Notes: generated by a model from the letters alone, not told the origin. A DNA stretch of 64,000 bases from Colocasia esculenta (GCA_014218235.1 CM024759.1:78823079-78887078); one strand, 5' to 3'. Positions 1 to 11,162 are shown, counted from the first letter of the stretch. Translations and numbers: made by a program.

Positions 1-480
1 CCCTTCTCTCTCCCTCTCTCCGCTCTGATCTGCCTCCCCCCCCCCAACGGAGCAGCGGCATCAGTGCGAGCAGAGACGAGATGCAACGGGACAACAACGG
101 AGTAGTGGCGGAGCAGAGGTGGCTCCCTCCCCCACCCCTAGCGACCCGCTCCTTCACTCCCTGGTGCTCCCCGCCCCTTCCCTCTCCCTCTCTCCGCTTC
201 GGCTTGCCTCTGCACCCCCCCCCCCAAACAGAGCAACGATGACGGAGTAGTAGAGTGAGTAGCAGTGCAAGCAGCAGAGGCAAGCAACAGCGGCAACTCC
301 CTCCCCCATCCCCAGCGGCCCGCTCCTCCACTCCTCGGTGCTTCCCAACCCCCCTTTCCTCTCCCTCTCTCAGCTTCGATCTGCCCCCCCCCCCCCCAAC
401 GGAGCAGCGGTGGAGCAGCAGCAGAGCAGAGTAGTAGTGGAGCAGCAGTGGAGCAGCGACGGCTCGCTCTTAGTGATGAT
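1..480. repeat. CT/GC-rich ~175-bp tandem repeat, about 2.6 units
   Basis: The motif tccctctctccgct recurs at 11, 185 and (as tccctctctcagct) 362. Each copy is followed by a run of C residues and then aacggagcagcgg-like text, giving an imperfect tandem repeat of about 175 bp. The open frames here on both strands are low-complexity (Pro, Ala, Gly, Arg) and change with the repeat, so I do not call a gene. It could be the 5' end of an exon or element cut by the window edge. Confidence 0.7.
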
Positions 481-730
481 CCGACCGTGTTAAGGATGGT
501 ATGTTGCATCCGTACCGCCACGATTCGCGGTGGCACAACAAATCTTGATGTGGAGTACATTGACATGTTGAGCTCATCCGCACCGTACGAAGGTTGGAAT
601 TTGGATCATGTTTTAGAAAATCGTTCTGCTGAATCTAATTTAGATTGTCCAAAACTTGGGTTCAAACAAAGAGAAAAGAAAGATTCCAACTTAAAACTCA
701 AATTCAGACAAAAATCTAATCAAGTCTGAG
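481..730. other. Unassigned spacer
   Basis: Mixed-composition sequence between the tandem repeat and a transposon-like terminus at 731. I see no gene or recognisable element. Confidence 0.5.
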
Positions 731-1123
731 GCAGCGTTTGATAACGCTCGTCAAAACTGTGAAATCAACAAAAGTTGCTTTCACACATCGCGTCGCACGA
801 TAAAAAATTTTCCCCTCGTCCTTTGTGCTTGAGTGGGGAAGTGCCAAGATGTTTAAAAAAGTGAAAAAAAAAATTTTGTTCGCCTCGTTCATTAGACACA
901 AAAGAGCACAAGTCTCGTGGTATGTGTCAATTTTGACAAAAAGTGGCTCTAGCTCCGCTTCTATAAAGACAGTGGGAGAAATTTTCTTCTCTCAGTCTTT
1001 GTCCTCCTCCAAAAATCACCCAACGTAGAAGCTCATGCATCTGCTGGAACACTTGGTTCCACTTTTGTTTTGTTAGAGATTTTTTAGTCTCAAAATCTTT
1101 CCAAACTTGCTCCCAAACGACGC
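731..1123. mobile_element. Possible short non-autonomous DNA transposon
   Basis: The left end gcagcgtttg and the reverse complement of the right end, gcgtcgtttg, match at 8 of 10 positions. Both sides are flanked by ctgag (726-730 and 1124-1128). The interior carries no coding capacity. A terminus reading gcgtcgtttgg is common in plant MITEs, but the terminal repeat is short and a 5-bp target duplication does not settle the superfamily. Confidence 0.3.
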
Positions 1124-1145
1124 CTGAGAGTCGAAACTGAGTCCA

Positions 1146-3440
1146 GTGTATGCAGATAAGGTTTCTCGACTAGTCTATATCAAGGTTCGCCGTACCGCTC
1201 GGATCGACCGTTCCGCATTCTTCGTGGGAAGGTACATACCATACCGTACCGTACGGTACGGTGGAAAAATAGCTTGTTTGATTTATTTTTTTAGTTTTGT
1301 GACTTGGTTAATATTTAAAATGAGCAAACTTCAAAAGAAAATGAGTAAAACATAAGAACATCACATAAAGAGGTTGAAAATATATAAATAATTTTATTTA
1401 GTCATTTAAGTCAACCCACCACAACCATTTAATATTCATCTAACATACATACAATCATACCAAAATCATGACACAATCATTTAGTGTTCATCTAATATTA
1501 AAGATATAATCATTAACTCTTACAAGCCAAATACAATACTCATATTGTCGTCCTCACATTCATCATTTTTCTTTGAAAGGTTCAGCATTCTTTTCTAACT
1601 ATTCCCTTGGCCATATGCATGAAAAATTACAAATTAATATCATCTTCCTTAACATGTAACTAAGAATATTTAACAAATTCTTACATAATCTTCCTCATCA
1701 TGCTGAGTATATATGTCCACAAAACTCTCGTAGTAAGGGATATAACTTCCATAAAAAATATACTAATTTTAAAATATAAATATCAAGAATTATTGATGCA
1801 TAGATGTTGAGATTAAGTCGACCTATAAATTTTTTGGACAATTTTTACTTAATAAAAATTAATTTAAAAAATTAAATTAAAATTATTATAATTTGTATCA
1901 TCTCTTAATTAATTTATGTTTAAAATTTCATCTCAATTAGACACCATTTAGACCCCCTTAAGTGCACACATGGTTTGCTGCGGTACGGCGAACCCTCTGT
2001 GCAGTTCAACGGGACGACATTTGGTTCTAAAAATAAAGTCAAATCCGTAGTCATCATAATTACTAGACAAATATATTGATTCTAAAAATATAAATATCAT
2101 GAGTTATTGATGGATAGATGTTGAGATTAGGTGGACATAATAATTTTTGGGACAATTTTTACTTGACAAAAAAATATAATTTAAAAAATTAAACTAAAAT
2201 TATTATAATTTGTATCATCTTTTAATTAGCTTATGTTTGAAATTTTATGTCAATTAGATATTATTTAGATCCTTAAATGTAGAGATTAAGTCGATCTAAT
2301 AATTTTTGAGATAATATTTACTTGACAAAAAATTAAATTATAATTACTATAATTTGTATCATCTCTTAATTAGTTTATGTTTAAAATTCCATCTCAATTA
2401 GACACCATTTAGACCTCTTAAATGCACACAAGATTTGCAGCGGTATGACGAACTCTCTGTGCAATTCAACCGGACGACATTTGGTTCTAAAAATAAAGTC
2501 AAATCTAAAATTATCATAATTACTAGAAAAATATACTGATTCTAAAAATATAAAATATCAAGAATTATTGATGCATAGATGTTGAGATTAAGTCGACCTA
2601 ATAATTTTTGAGATAATTTTTATTTGACGAAAAGTTAATTTAAAAAATTAAACTAAAATTACTATAATTTGTATCATCTCTTAATTAACTTATGTGTAAA
2701 ATTTCATCTCAATTAGACACCATTTAAACCCCTTAAGTGTACACAGGGTTTGTCGCGATACGGCGAATCCTCTGTGCACTTTAACCGGACGACATTTGAT
2801 TCCCAAAATGAAGTCAAATTTAAAGTTATCATAATTACTAGAAAAATGTATTGATTCTAAAAATATAAATATCATGAGTTATTGATGCATAGATGTTGAG
2901 ATTAAATCGACTTAATAAATTTTGAGATAATTTTTACTTGACAAAAAAATAATTTAAAAAATTAAATTAAAATTATTATAATTTGTATCATCTATTAATT
3001 AACTTATGTTTGAAATTTCATCACAATTAGACATCATTTAGATCCCTTAGATGTTGAGATTAAGTCGATCTAATGATATTTTGGATAATTTTTACTTGAT
3101 GAAAAATTGATTTAAACTTTAAACTAAAATTACTATAATTTTTATCATCTCTTAATTAACTTATGTTTAAATTTTTATCTCAATTAGACACCGTTTAGAC
3201 CCCTTAAATACACCGGGTGTGCGAGAGAAAGTAAAAAAAAATATCGGCGCGGTCCGGTGGACCGCGCAGTACCACCTCGGACCGGTTCGAATAGGACCGG
3301 ACCGAGTCTCGTGCCGCGGCGGCACCTGCCGGGTCACCTGGTTGGGCGACCCGACCATGCTTATGCGCCGCCCATGCCCAAGCACGGTGCGATTCGACCG
3401 TACCGCCGCGAACCATAGTCTACATTTGTAACAAAAGTAG
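1146..3440. repeat. Composite repeat with GC-rich inverted ends and AT-rich tandem core
   Basis: Both edges are GC-rich and rich in ggtacg/cgtacc. The left edge (about 1170-1265) contains ggttcgccgtacc. The right edge, read in reverse complement from about 3420, contains ggttcgcggcggtacg, so the ends look like degenerate inverted repeats. The roughly 1.9 kb between them is AT-rich and largely made of repeated units. No transposase-like coding sequence is visible. It may be a non-autonomous DNA element or several merged repeats. Confidence 0.4.
1763..3218. repeat. Higher-order tandem array, period about 770 bp, two units
   Basis: Three related sub-blocks beginning near a gatgttgagattaagtcga motif occur in the order A (1763), B (2088), C (2277). 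They are then repeated as A' (2538), B' (2852), C' (3049). The spacings A-A', B-B' and C-C' are 775, 764 and 772 bp. Sub-blocks also share cggacgacatttggttc segments at about 2009, 2471 and 2787. The pattern indicates duplication of a unit that was already internally repeated. Confidence 0.75.
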
Positions 3441-3489
3441 TTTCTCAAAAAAAAAATTCACATATTTTTTTAACAAGCCATATTCCCGC

Positions 3490-3967
3490 TAGGGGTGTCA
3501 ATTGGACCGGGCCGGCCCGGAGGCCCGCAAGCCCGGTCCGATTTTAACCGGGCTTGGGCCGAGAAAATAAGTCCGTTAAAATTTTTTAGCCCGGCCCGGT
3601 CCGGCCCGGAAAAAATAGGGTCGGGCTTGGGCTTTGTGAGGCCCGGCCCGGTCGGCCCGCCGGCCCGAAAAATATAAATATGATTTATATTAAGTATGAA
3701 TTTTATATTTAGAAAGAGAATTATATGTATTTTTTCTACAATAAATCTACTTAAAAACATAATATTTTACAAGTTAAATATTAATATAGATATAAGTAAA
3801 ATATATATTATTTTTTTATAAATATATTATAGTAGATATATTATAATAGATATATTAAAATTATATATTATATAATATTTTTTCCGAACTTTCGGGCCGG
3901 ACCGGACTTTTCCAGACTTTTTCTGAGCCGAGCCGGCCCACCCATATTCGGCCCATTGACACCCCTA
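3490..3967. mobile_element. Non-autonomous hAT element (MITE), 478 bp
   Basis: The element starts taggggtgtcaa and ends ttgacacccccta-like (ttgacacccc then ta), a 12-bp perfect terminal inverted repeat. It is flanked by an 8-bp target duplication with one mismatch (attcccgc at 3482-3489, gttcccgc at 3968-3975). If the terminal base pair is assigned differently, ttcccgct is a perfect 8-bp duplication. Subterminal regions are rich in cccggcc/ggcccg blocks and the core is AT-rich. An 8-bp duplication and taggggtgtcaa ends are typical of plant hAT MITEs. There is no coding capacity. Confidence 0.9.
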
Positions 3968-3975
3968 GTTCCCGC

Positions 3976-4733
3976 TCTACCCGTCCAAGTCTAAAGAAGC
4001 TGTGGGAGTAGTTGGAGAGGCAACTTCTTCGACAGAGGAAGACCACCGACCACATAACCTGGGTTTCTTTAGTTTAATCTCTGTAACGTTCTACAATTAA
4101 TTTTAAGCCTTATAACTTAACTATTTAACTTTGAACCAAAGAAAATTTTAACTTTCTCCCTTGAAAAGACCTACTTCTAAAGAAAAGTTACTTCTCTTGT
4201 ATCTAAGGCTAATTAAGGGGTGAAAAATGAAAACAAGTCATTTCAGTCATATTCATCTTTTTCTTTTATAACGCAAATTCGATGTGAGGACTTTCGCAAA
4301 GCGAATCGCACTGAACCGATTCGAAAATGAAAAATACAGGTTTTTGAGGTGTTTATGAGAATCACAACCTCTTGAAAAGAACCCAAGACGTTAACCAACT
4401 GTCTCACAAGACTTGTTGTGAAATTATAAAATATTAATTAATTCTATATATACTCAGCTCAACTCGATTTCACAATAAAAAATCGAACTGAACTGATTAC
4501 AATGAAATTTTGAACTGAACCAAAGGGTCTTTCAAACTGAACCGACCGGGTCGGTTCAATTATCCAAGTTGAACTAAAGAATGAACAGTCCTAAGCTAAA
4601 TCATCAAGTTACAGATACTACAAGTTAATTACAGAGGATAAAAACTAAAAACCCTCTTTAAACTCATTATCCAATTCTTGTGTCTCGATCATTTCCTTCT
4701 CTTTAAAATGCATCATGGTTCCTACAAAGATAT
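3976..4733. other. Intergenic sequence, no gene seen
   Basis: AT-rich sequence. From about 4270 to 4560 there are scattered gaaccgattcg and gaccgggtcggttcaa blocks that resemble the subterminal regions of hAT MITEs, but I could not find paired ends or a target duplication. No coding region is supported. Confidence 0.5.
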
Positions 4734-5342
4734 AACTCTTGACATTATTCGAAGAGCCCTGAGATCTCTTCTCCTCAGTTTTTGATTAATGTTAAATCCA
4801 ATATGGCATTCCTTATATGCAATTGAACATAAGCTGCAGTGACCTTGAAGATGCAACCAGATTCCTAATGGCAATCTGTCTATATACTACATGCCTGCTA
4901 AAGGGGATAAATCTGTTGAATACCAAATATGAGTTTCACTGGCCAAACTACCTGCCATCATTCCATCCCACTGTTTGATCATCAAAATGCCAGGACACAT
5001 GCTCTCTCTTCATTGCAATCCTAAAATGTTTTGGATAGATAAGATAACATGGAAGATTCCCCACCATGTTTCACACCAGAATCTCATAATTGATCAACCA
5101 TGCACAACCACAAAATAACTGGCCCTGGAGATACCAGCCAAGCTCAAGATCCTGTCCTAAATGAAGAAAAACTCTGAGGAAGGAGGAGAAAGATCCATGA
5201 CACCCATGCTCCGTGGTGCTGGTACCTTTCCTTGATCACCTATCTCAATCTCTATGATAATTCACTCCCAAGAGCTTCACTCTAAGCTTAGATATATTTC
5301 TCAACCCACAGGCAATAACCTTCAGCAAGTAATACCCATCTA
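4734..5342 (-). repeat. ~600-bp dispersed repeat, inverted partner of 31400-32002
   Basis: Read in reverse complement, this segment matches 31400-32002 almost base for base, with a few small indels. The matched text runs from the cttgacattattcgaag end at 4737 to the aatacccatct end near 5341. The homology stops sharply on both sides. The identity of the repeat is unknown to me. The reading frames have stops on both strands, so it is not an intact gene. Confidence 0.85.
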
Positions 5343-5478
5343 ATAGCTAGAAAAATTGTGGTCTTGTGAGGGTTTATTTTAACCCAAAAATTTTGTGGGG
5401 TTTTATTAAATTTGTAAAACTCATGATGCTTTTTATCCCAAAAACGCAAGGGCCTGGCGGTTTGGCGTTTCCCTTTTC

Positions 5479-6173
5479 TTGGGTGGAAAACGGAGCTGCG
5501 AAAGCTGTTTTGGCGTTTTTGTGAGGAAAAGCGGCGGCGTGACTGGAAAAGAAACAGAACAGCGCGGCGGTTATGGGAGAGAACGACGTGGAGGCGTTAT
5601 TTTGTGGACGGCGGTGCTGATCTTTTCCACGCTCGGTGCTTTCTCTCTCGAATGTGTTCTATTCATTCTGTCTTTATTTAGTAGATCTCACATCATAACT
5701 TCTGTTCGATTGACGAAGAAGAACGTGTTTTTAAGGTTATCATCGAGGAGGAATCGTCTTCGTCCGGAGATACGTCTCTATAGCCATTTTATCTTGGGAG
5801 AAGATCGTTGACTCTGCCGCACTAGTATAACGGGGGCGATAACTTCTCTAAGGGGAGTCCTTGCGGGTGGCTCGGCTAAGTGTTCTAATCTTATTTTATT
5901 TCTCTTAATTTGTTGCACTCATTTGCATGTGTTTTCTTTTTGAATTGGAATCGGATCTTACTTATACCTGTGGGACGATATGTATGTAATGTTCATGTCA
6001 TCATATTTTACACATGTTCATGTGATTATTTATTCCATGTACATTGTTTTTCCAACAATCTTAGAGAAGTTATTTATCATGTCGTTCATGTTGTATGTGG
6101 TTGCACCCTGTGTGGATATGTCTAGCATGCCCAAAAAATTCTCGGGATAGCACTTCAAGCGATGACAATATCG
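5479..6173 (+). mobile_element. Copia-type LTR/leader remnant upstream of gag
   Basis: This stretch directly precedes a Ty1/copia gag fragment in the same orientation. It contains a block around 5786-5865 (tcttgggagaag ... gggggcgataacttctcta) that reappears inverted near 7134-7232, as expected of a dispersed LTR or leader. LTR boundaries, a primer-binding site and a target duplication could not be defined. The assignment rests mainly on position. Confidence 0.4.
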
Positions 6174-6541
6174 CATGAAGATTCGGTTTACCACAATCGA
6201 GTTTATCTCGGTTATTGAGTCAAATTGTCCTAAACTAGTTGAGAATGATCCCAACAGTCAAAAAATAGTAGATGAGTGGAAGCAACACGACCGTATATAT
6301 CATGGCTACACACTGTTGGCTTTGTCCAACATACTATTTGATGTATACAGTAGTTCTCATGAAGATTCGGTTTACCACAATCGAGTTTATCTCGGTTATT
6401 GAGTCAAATTGTCCTAAACTAGTTGAGAATGATCCCAACAGTAAAAAAATAGTAGATGAGTGGAAGCAACGCGACCGTATATGTCATGGCTACATACTGT
6501 TGGCTTTGTCCAACATACTATTTGATGTATACAGTAGTTCT
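6174..6541 (+). repeat. 184-bp tandem duplication inside copia gag
   Basis: Bases 6174-6357 are repeated almost exactly at 6358-6541, both beginning catgaagattcgg. Because 184 is not a multiple of three, the duplication shifts the reading frame and by itself breaks the gag gene. Confidence 0.95.
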
Positions 6542-6928
6542 TCTGCGAAATCTGTTAAGGATCTCTGGGAGGAACTTGACAAGAAATATAACACTGAAGA
6601 CTCAGGTCTTGAAAAATATTCTATTGTCAAGTTCTTAAAGTTTCAAATGGTAGAGGGAAAATCTGTGTCTGAACATGCCCATGAATTCCTACTCTTACTT
6701 CATGGTTTGACTGATGCTAATATGAAATTACTAGAAAAGTTCCAGGTGATGTCGATAATTGAGAAGTTTTCGAAATCATGGAAGGATTTTGAGATGTCTC
6801 TCAAGCATCGCAAAGGTTCTATTACTCTGGATGATTTATTAATGTTAATAGCCATTGAGAAAGAGCATAGAAATCAGAAGCCTGTGATGCCTGTAGAACC
6901 GAGTGCAAATGTGATGACTGTGTTGTGA
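6272..6928 (+). pseudogene. Ty1/copia gag fragment (UBN2/retrotransposon gag-2 type), disrupted
   Basis: Gag forms the virus-like particle of copia elements. The readable part (about 150 residues in the C-terminal half) contains the family pattern SVKDLWEELDKKYNTED followed by KFLKFQMVEGKSVSEHAHEF, and then a helical MSIIEKFSKSWKDFEMSLKH stretch. The 5' part is scrambled by the 184-bp tandem duplication. The frame stops at 6926, before any CCHC knuckle, protease, integrase or reverse transcriptase. No pol sequence follows, so this is a gag-only remnant. The family call is firm; activity is excluded. Confidence 0.88.
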
Positions 6929-7299
6929 AAACAGTGGGATAATGGCATCGAACATGGTAATTCACCAACATGTAAATTAGTGCAAAACATATGACAAACA
7001 CAATAAAAAGTAACATGTACATAGGCGCATCCCGAAAACAGAAATATAACATGAGATTATAGATAATAAGCATGGCGATTACAGAAAAATGAAAGCGCGA
7101 AAGGCAACTGTGGAGGTGTTCCATAATGGAACTCGTTTTAGAGAAAGTATCGCCCCCACTATACGGTGCGATTGGGGTTCGGCGACCTTCTCCCAGGGTA
7201 CAACCACGAGACACGGAATCGGTCTCGCACAAGATCGAATCCGTAAAGCGAAAGCTATATAGAAACCAAATCCTCTACTACGAAAAAGCTAGGGCAGGA
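6929..7299 (-). mobile_element. Inverted copia LTR/leader-like fragment
   Basis: On the minus strand, 7232 to about 7125 reads ctgggagaaggtcgccgaac ... gtgggggcgatactttctct. This parallels 5786-5865 on the plus strand, so a related element fragment lies here in the opposite orientation. The remainder (6929-7120) is unassigned. Confidence 0.4.
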
Positions 7300-7520
7300 A
7301 GGGTGTTCACTATTCAGTTCAAACCGAAAAACCAAACCGAACCGAGTGATTCGGTTTGGTTTGGTTGGTTCGGTTCGGTTTGAACATGAAAAAAATTTGG
7401 TTTGGTTTCAAACCAAACCGAATTAGAAAATTCGGTTTGGTTCGGTTTCTAACCTCTAGAAACCAAACCAAACCGATTAAACCGAATTACAATAATAAAT
7501 TTTAATTTGTATATATCTAT
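7300..7520 (+). mobile_element. Left half of a hAT-like MITE, truncated
   Basis: A terminus-like gggtgttcac is followed by dense, alternating aaccgaacc and ggtttggtt blocks up to about 7490, the usual subterminal structure of plant hAT MITEs. The matching right end (gtgaacaccc type) is not found before Gypsy A sequence starts near 7575. The element therefore seems to have lost its right half at the same breakpoint that truncates Gypsy A. Confidence 0.5.
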
Positions 7521-7745
7521 CAAGTTTTTTCAATATATTTACGTAAAAATATATATTATTGAGGTTAATATGGTCATCAATATTTAAAATGGAAGCCAAT
7601 TATCAACATTTCAATGCAATTCATATAATACTATCACCTAAAAAGAATAAAACTTACTCAAACAAGTATGGATTGTACATTTTCCTCATTTCTTCCACTA
7701 ATTCCCAAGTATCTTCACCACCTTATCTATTCTCCCATCTAACCT

Positions 7746-8200
7746 TTACCAATTCAATTTCCTTGTTTCTGAGTTTTTGAGTTCTATGGCTGAAATTTGC
7801 ACTGGATATTCCGGCATTGACATATCTGGCTTCAAATCATCTCTTTGATAACTGACAACTTGAGTTGGATCTTTGATATATTTTCTTAACATTGAAACAT
7901 GAAACACATCATGAGCATCAGTGAAATCTGCTGGCAAATCCAATTTATAGGCTACTTCACCCATTCTTTTTTTTTTATTTGAAACGGTTCAACATATCTC
8001 GGGCTCAACTTGTCTTTCTTACTGAACCTTAATACACCTTTAGTAGGAGATACCTTTAAAAATACAAAGTCACCAACTTCAAATTGTAATGGTCTGCGTC
8101 TAACATCTGCATAACTTTTCTGGCGACTTTGGGCTGTTTTCAACTTTTCTTGAATAAATTTTACTATTTCTGCACATTGACGAATCATTTCCGGGCCCAA
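7746..8200 (-). pseudogene. Gypsy A integrase C-terminal region
   Basis: Continues the integrase with the GPY/F-like region (KVSPTKGVLRFSKKDKLSPRY) and the HDVFHVSMLRKY motif typical of chromoviruses. Compared with Gypsy B, the T-run at 7966-7975 is two bases longer and shifts the frame near 7960. The chromodomain-like tail seen in Gypsy B (about 48108-48210) is degraded here. Separated from the integrase core by a stop at 8201-8203. Confidence 0.85.
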
Positions 8201-8203
8201 AAC

Positions 8204-9295
8204 TTACCTCTCTCCTACTTCATGCCAATTTAATGGTGATCTGCATGGTCTGCCATACAATGCTTCATAGGGTGCCATTTCAATTCTTGAATGATAACTG
8301 TTATTATATGCAAACTCAACTAGGCCCAAATGACGCTCCCAAATACCTCCCCACACAAGACAGCAAGCTCTCAACATATCTTCAATAGTCTGAATTGTTC
8401 TTTCTGTCTGCCCATCTGTTTGTGGATGATAAGCTGAACTGTACCTTAACTCTGTGCCGACAACTCTTTGTAAACTCCTCCAAAAACCTGAGGTAAATCG
8501 AGGGTTTCGATCTGAAACTATGGTGACTGGTATTCCATGCAAAGGTACAATCCTTTCTACATACAGCTTAGCTAATCTATCAACTGACCACGTCATACTA
8601 ACTGGTAGTAATCTGCAAACCTTGGTCAATCTATCCACGAAAACCCATATTGCATTATGACCTGATGAGCTGGGCAAACCAACTATGAAATCCATTGCTA
8701 TGTCATCCCACTTCCACTGCGGAATAGGTAATGGCTGTAACAATCCTCCTGACTTCTGATGCTCTGCTTTTATCTGCTGACATACTGCACATCTAATTAT
8801 AAACTCTGCAATTTCTTTCTTCATATTTGGCTACCAGAAATACTTTTTCATATCCTGATACATTTTAGTGCTACCTGGATGGATAGTGTACCTTGATCTA
8901 TGAGCTTCCTCCAAAACTTTTTGTCTAATTTCTGCATCTTCTGGAACATATAATCTTCCTTTTAATCTGGCCACATTATCACGCCCCAAATTTACTTCAT
9001 CCATTCTAAGAATATCTGCCAAATTAGCATCTGCTCTTTGTGCCTCTACTATCTGCCAATAAAGAGAAGGTTCCACTGCACTAGTTGCTAATATTGCTCG
9101 GCGCTGACTACTTGGCACATGAAAGGAATTCTCTACCACATCTTGATAAAGTTTCCATTCTCTGATCATAAGTTGATTCATAACCGCCTTTCTGCTCAAT
9201 GCATCTGCCACCACATTTGCTCTGCCTGGATGATATGCCAGATTAAAATCATAATCCTTTAGATATTCCATCCATCGGCGCTGCCTTAGATTCAA
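8204..9295 (-). pseudogene. Gypsy A integrase (zinc finger and catalytic core)
   Basis: Integrase inserts the cDNA copy into the host chromosome. The N-terminal HHCC finger lies across 8740-8930 (HRSRYTIHPGSTKMY, then CAVCQQIK). The DDE core follows: MDFIVGLPSSSGHN, then VSDRNPRFTSGFW, then AYHPQTDGQTERTIQTIEDM. A TAG replaces the Trp codon of Gypsy B at 8831-8833, inside the finger region. All three catalytic-region motifs remain readable, but the protein is interrupted. Confidence 0.9.
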
Positions 9296-9301
9296 ATCTT
9301 T

Positions 9302-10568
9302 CTAAGAGAAAATATATTTTAAGCTCTTATGATCAGTGAAAATCTCAAACCTTTTACCATACAAATAATGTCGCCAGATCTTTAATGCAAAAACTACTGC
9401 TGCCAACTCCAAATCATGAGTAGGGTAATTCTCCTCATGCTTCTTCAATTGCCTGGAGGCATAAGCAACTACTTTACTATACTGCACCCAAACCTCTCTT
9501 AGATGCATCTGTAAACAGAACAAATCCGCCATTACCCGACGGAATCTCTAAAACTGGTGCTGAAGTCAACCTCTTCTTCAACTCTGCAAAACTGCGCCTG
9601 CACTCCGAGGACCACACAAAAGGAACACCCTTTCTTGTCAACCTTGTCATCGGTGCCGCTATCTTGGAGAAATCTTGAATAAATCTTCTGTAATAACCTG
9701 CCAAACCCAGAAAACTACTAATCTCAAACACTGTTTTTGGCTCTTCCCATTTCATTACTGCTTCAACTTTAGCTGGATCCACTGCAATACCTTCACCTGA
9801 TATTACATGACCCAGGAATTGAATTTCCTTCAACCAGAATTCACATTTACTGAACTTAGCAAATAACTGATGATCTCTCAATATCTGCAAAGTAATCTGC
9901 AAATGTGTTGCATGCTCTTCCTCGGACGCCGAATACACTAGAATATCATCAATAAAAACCACTATAAACTGATCCAAATATTGATGGAATATCATATTCA
10001 TCAAATTCATAAAAGCTGCAGGTGCATTTGTCAATCCGAAAGGCATCACAACAAACTCATAATGCCCATATCTAGTCCGAAAAGCTGACTTCTCAATATC
10101 ATCTTCTCTGATTCGCAACTGATGATATCCTGATCTCAAATCTATCTTGGAGAATACTTTGGCTGACTGCAGTTGATCAAACAAGTCGTCAATTCTTGGA
10201 AGATGATACTTATTTTTTATTGTAACTTTATTCAACTGCTTGTAGTCTATACACATCCTTAAACTGCCATCTTTCTTTCTGACAAATAACACTGGCGCTC
10301 CCCAAGGTGATTGACTAGGCCTAATAAAACCTTTTTCCAATAATTCCTGCAACTGCTTTTTCAATTCCTTCAATTCTACTGGAGCCATTCTATATGGTGC
10401 TTTAGAAATAGGTAAACTGTCTGGTTGCAATTCAACTGTAAAATCCACTTCTCTACGCGGAGCTAAACCTGGCAACTCATCTGGGAACACATCTGCAAAT
10501 TCTCTAACCACTGGCACTGAATCTACAGACTTATCAGATTCAACTAAACTAACAGAGGCAAGGTACAC
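9302..10568 (-). pseudogene. Gypsy A reverse transcriptase and RNase H
   Basis: The reverse transcriptase region carries GFIRPSQSPWGAPVLFVRKK, YKQLNKVTIKNKY and the catalytic FIDDILVYS box (the gypsy form of the YxDD motif). RNase H follows with the FTDAS and THDLELAAVVFALK patterns. Near 9482-9490 an 11-bp deletion relative to Gypsy B removes the sequence between two ctgca copies and shifts the frame inside RNase H. A Gln-to-stop change ends the segment at 9302-9304. Confidence 0.92.
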
Positions 10569-10643
10569 TACACATCCCGCATTAATTAACTTTCTAGTTC
10601 TAAGTGCAGAAATAATAAACTTGGGAGTGTAAAAATGTATACC

Positions 10644-11045
10644 TTAAAATTCAAACACTTCGCTACCAGGTCTGCAAAATCTGACTCTCTTCTTTCTACA
10701 ATCAATCAATGCCCCGTAGGCCTCTAACCAATCCATTCCCAGAATCACATCATATTCTTTCAATGTTAAAGCATATAATCTTGCAGGCATTTGATTTCCA
10801 TGAATCACTATCGAAACATCTTCTAAAAAATAGGAAGTCAACAAATATCCTCCTGAGGGAATTTTCACTACCAACTCACAAGATTTCTCTTCTAAAGGAA
10901 GTACCATGCTATCCAGAAAATCTTCGGAAATAAATGAATAGGAAGCACCCGGATCAATTAATACTCTAACAGTAAAATCAAAGAAAGGTAAAATACCTTC
11001 AACAAGATTGGATGCTTTCGCTTGAGCTCTAGTAATAGCCATCAC
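10644..11045 (-). pseudogene. Gypsy A aspartic protease region
   Basis: The retropepsin-like domain releases the mature proteins from the polyprotein. The active-site loop reads VLIDPGASYSFI, where the family norm is D-T/S-G-A-S; the Pro here probably weakens or abolishes activity. A typical GMDWLEAYGALIDCRKK segment follows. It ends at a stop at 10644 where Gypsy B has a Gln codon (CAA to TAA). Confidence 0.85.
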
Positions 11046-11162
11046 TCGACCCCAGCCTCCTCTTTGGTACGGTGTACCTCTACCCTACTCTGCTGACCGC
11101 TGAAAGAGCTGTTGCTGCTGCGGTTGAGTACCTCTACCATAAGTCTGTTCTCGGAGATACGG

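Noticed and set aside
265..729. 154-codon plus-strand frame at the left edge
   Set aside because: Low-complexity Pro/Ala/Ser product generated by the CT-rich tandem repeat; no domain.
4270..4610. Scattered gaaccg/cggttc blocks resembling a hAT MITE
   Set aside because: No paired termini or 8-bp duplication could be found.
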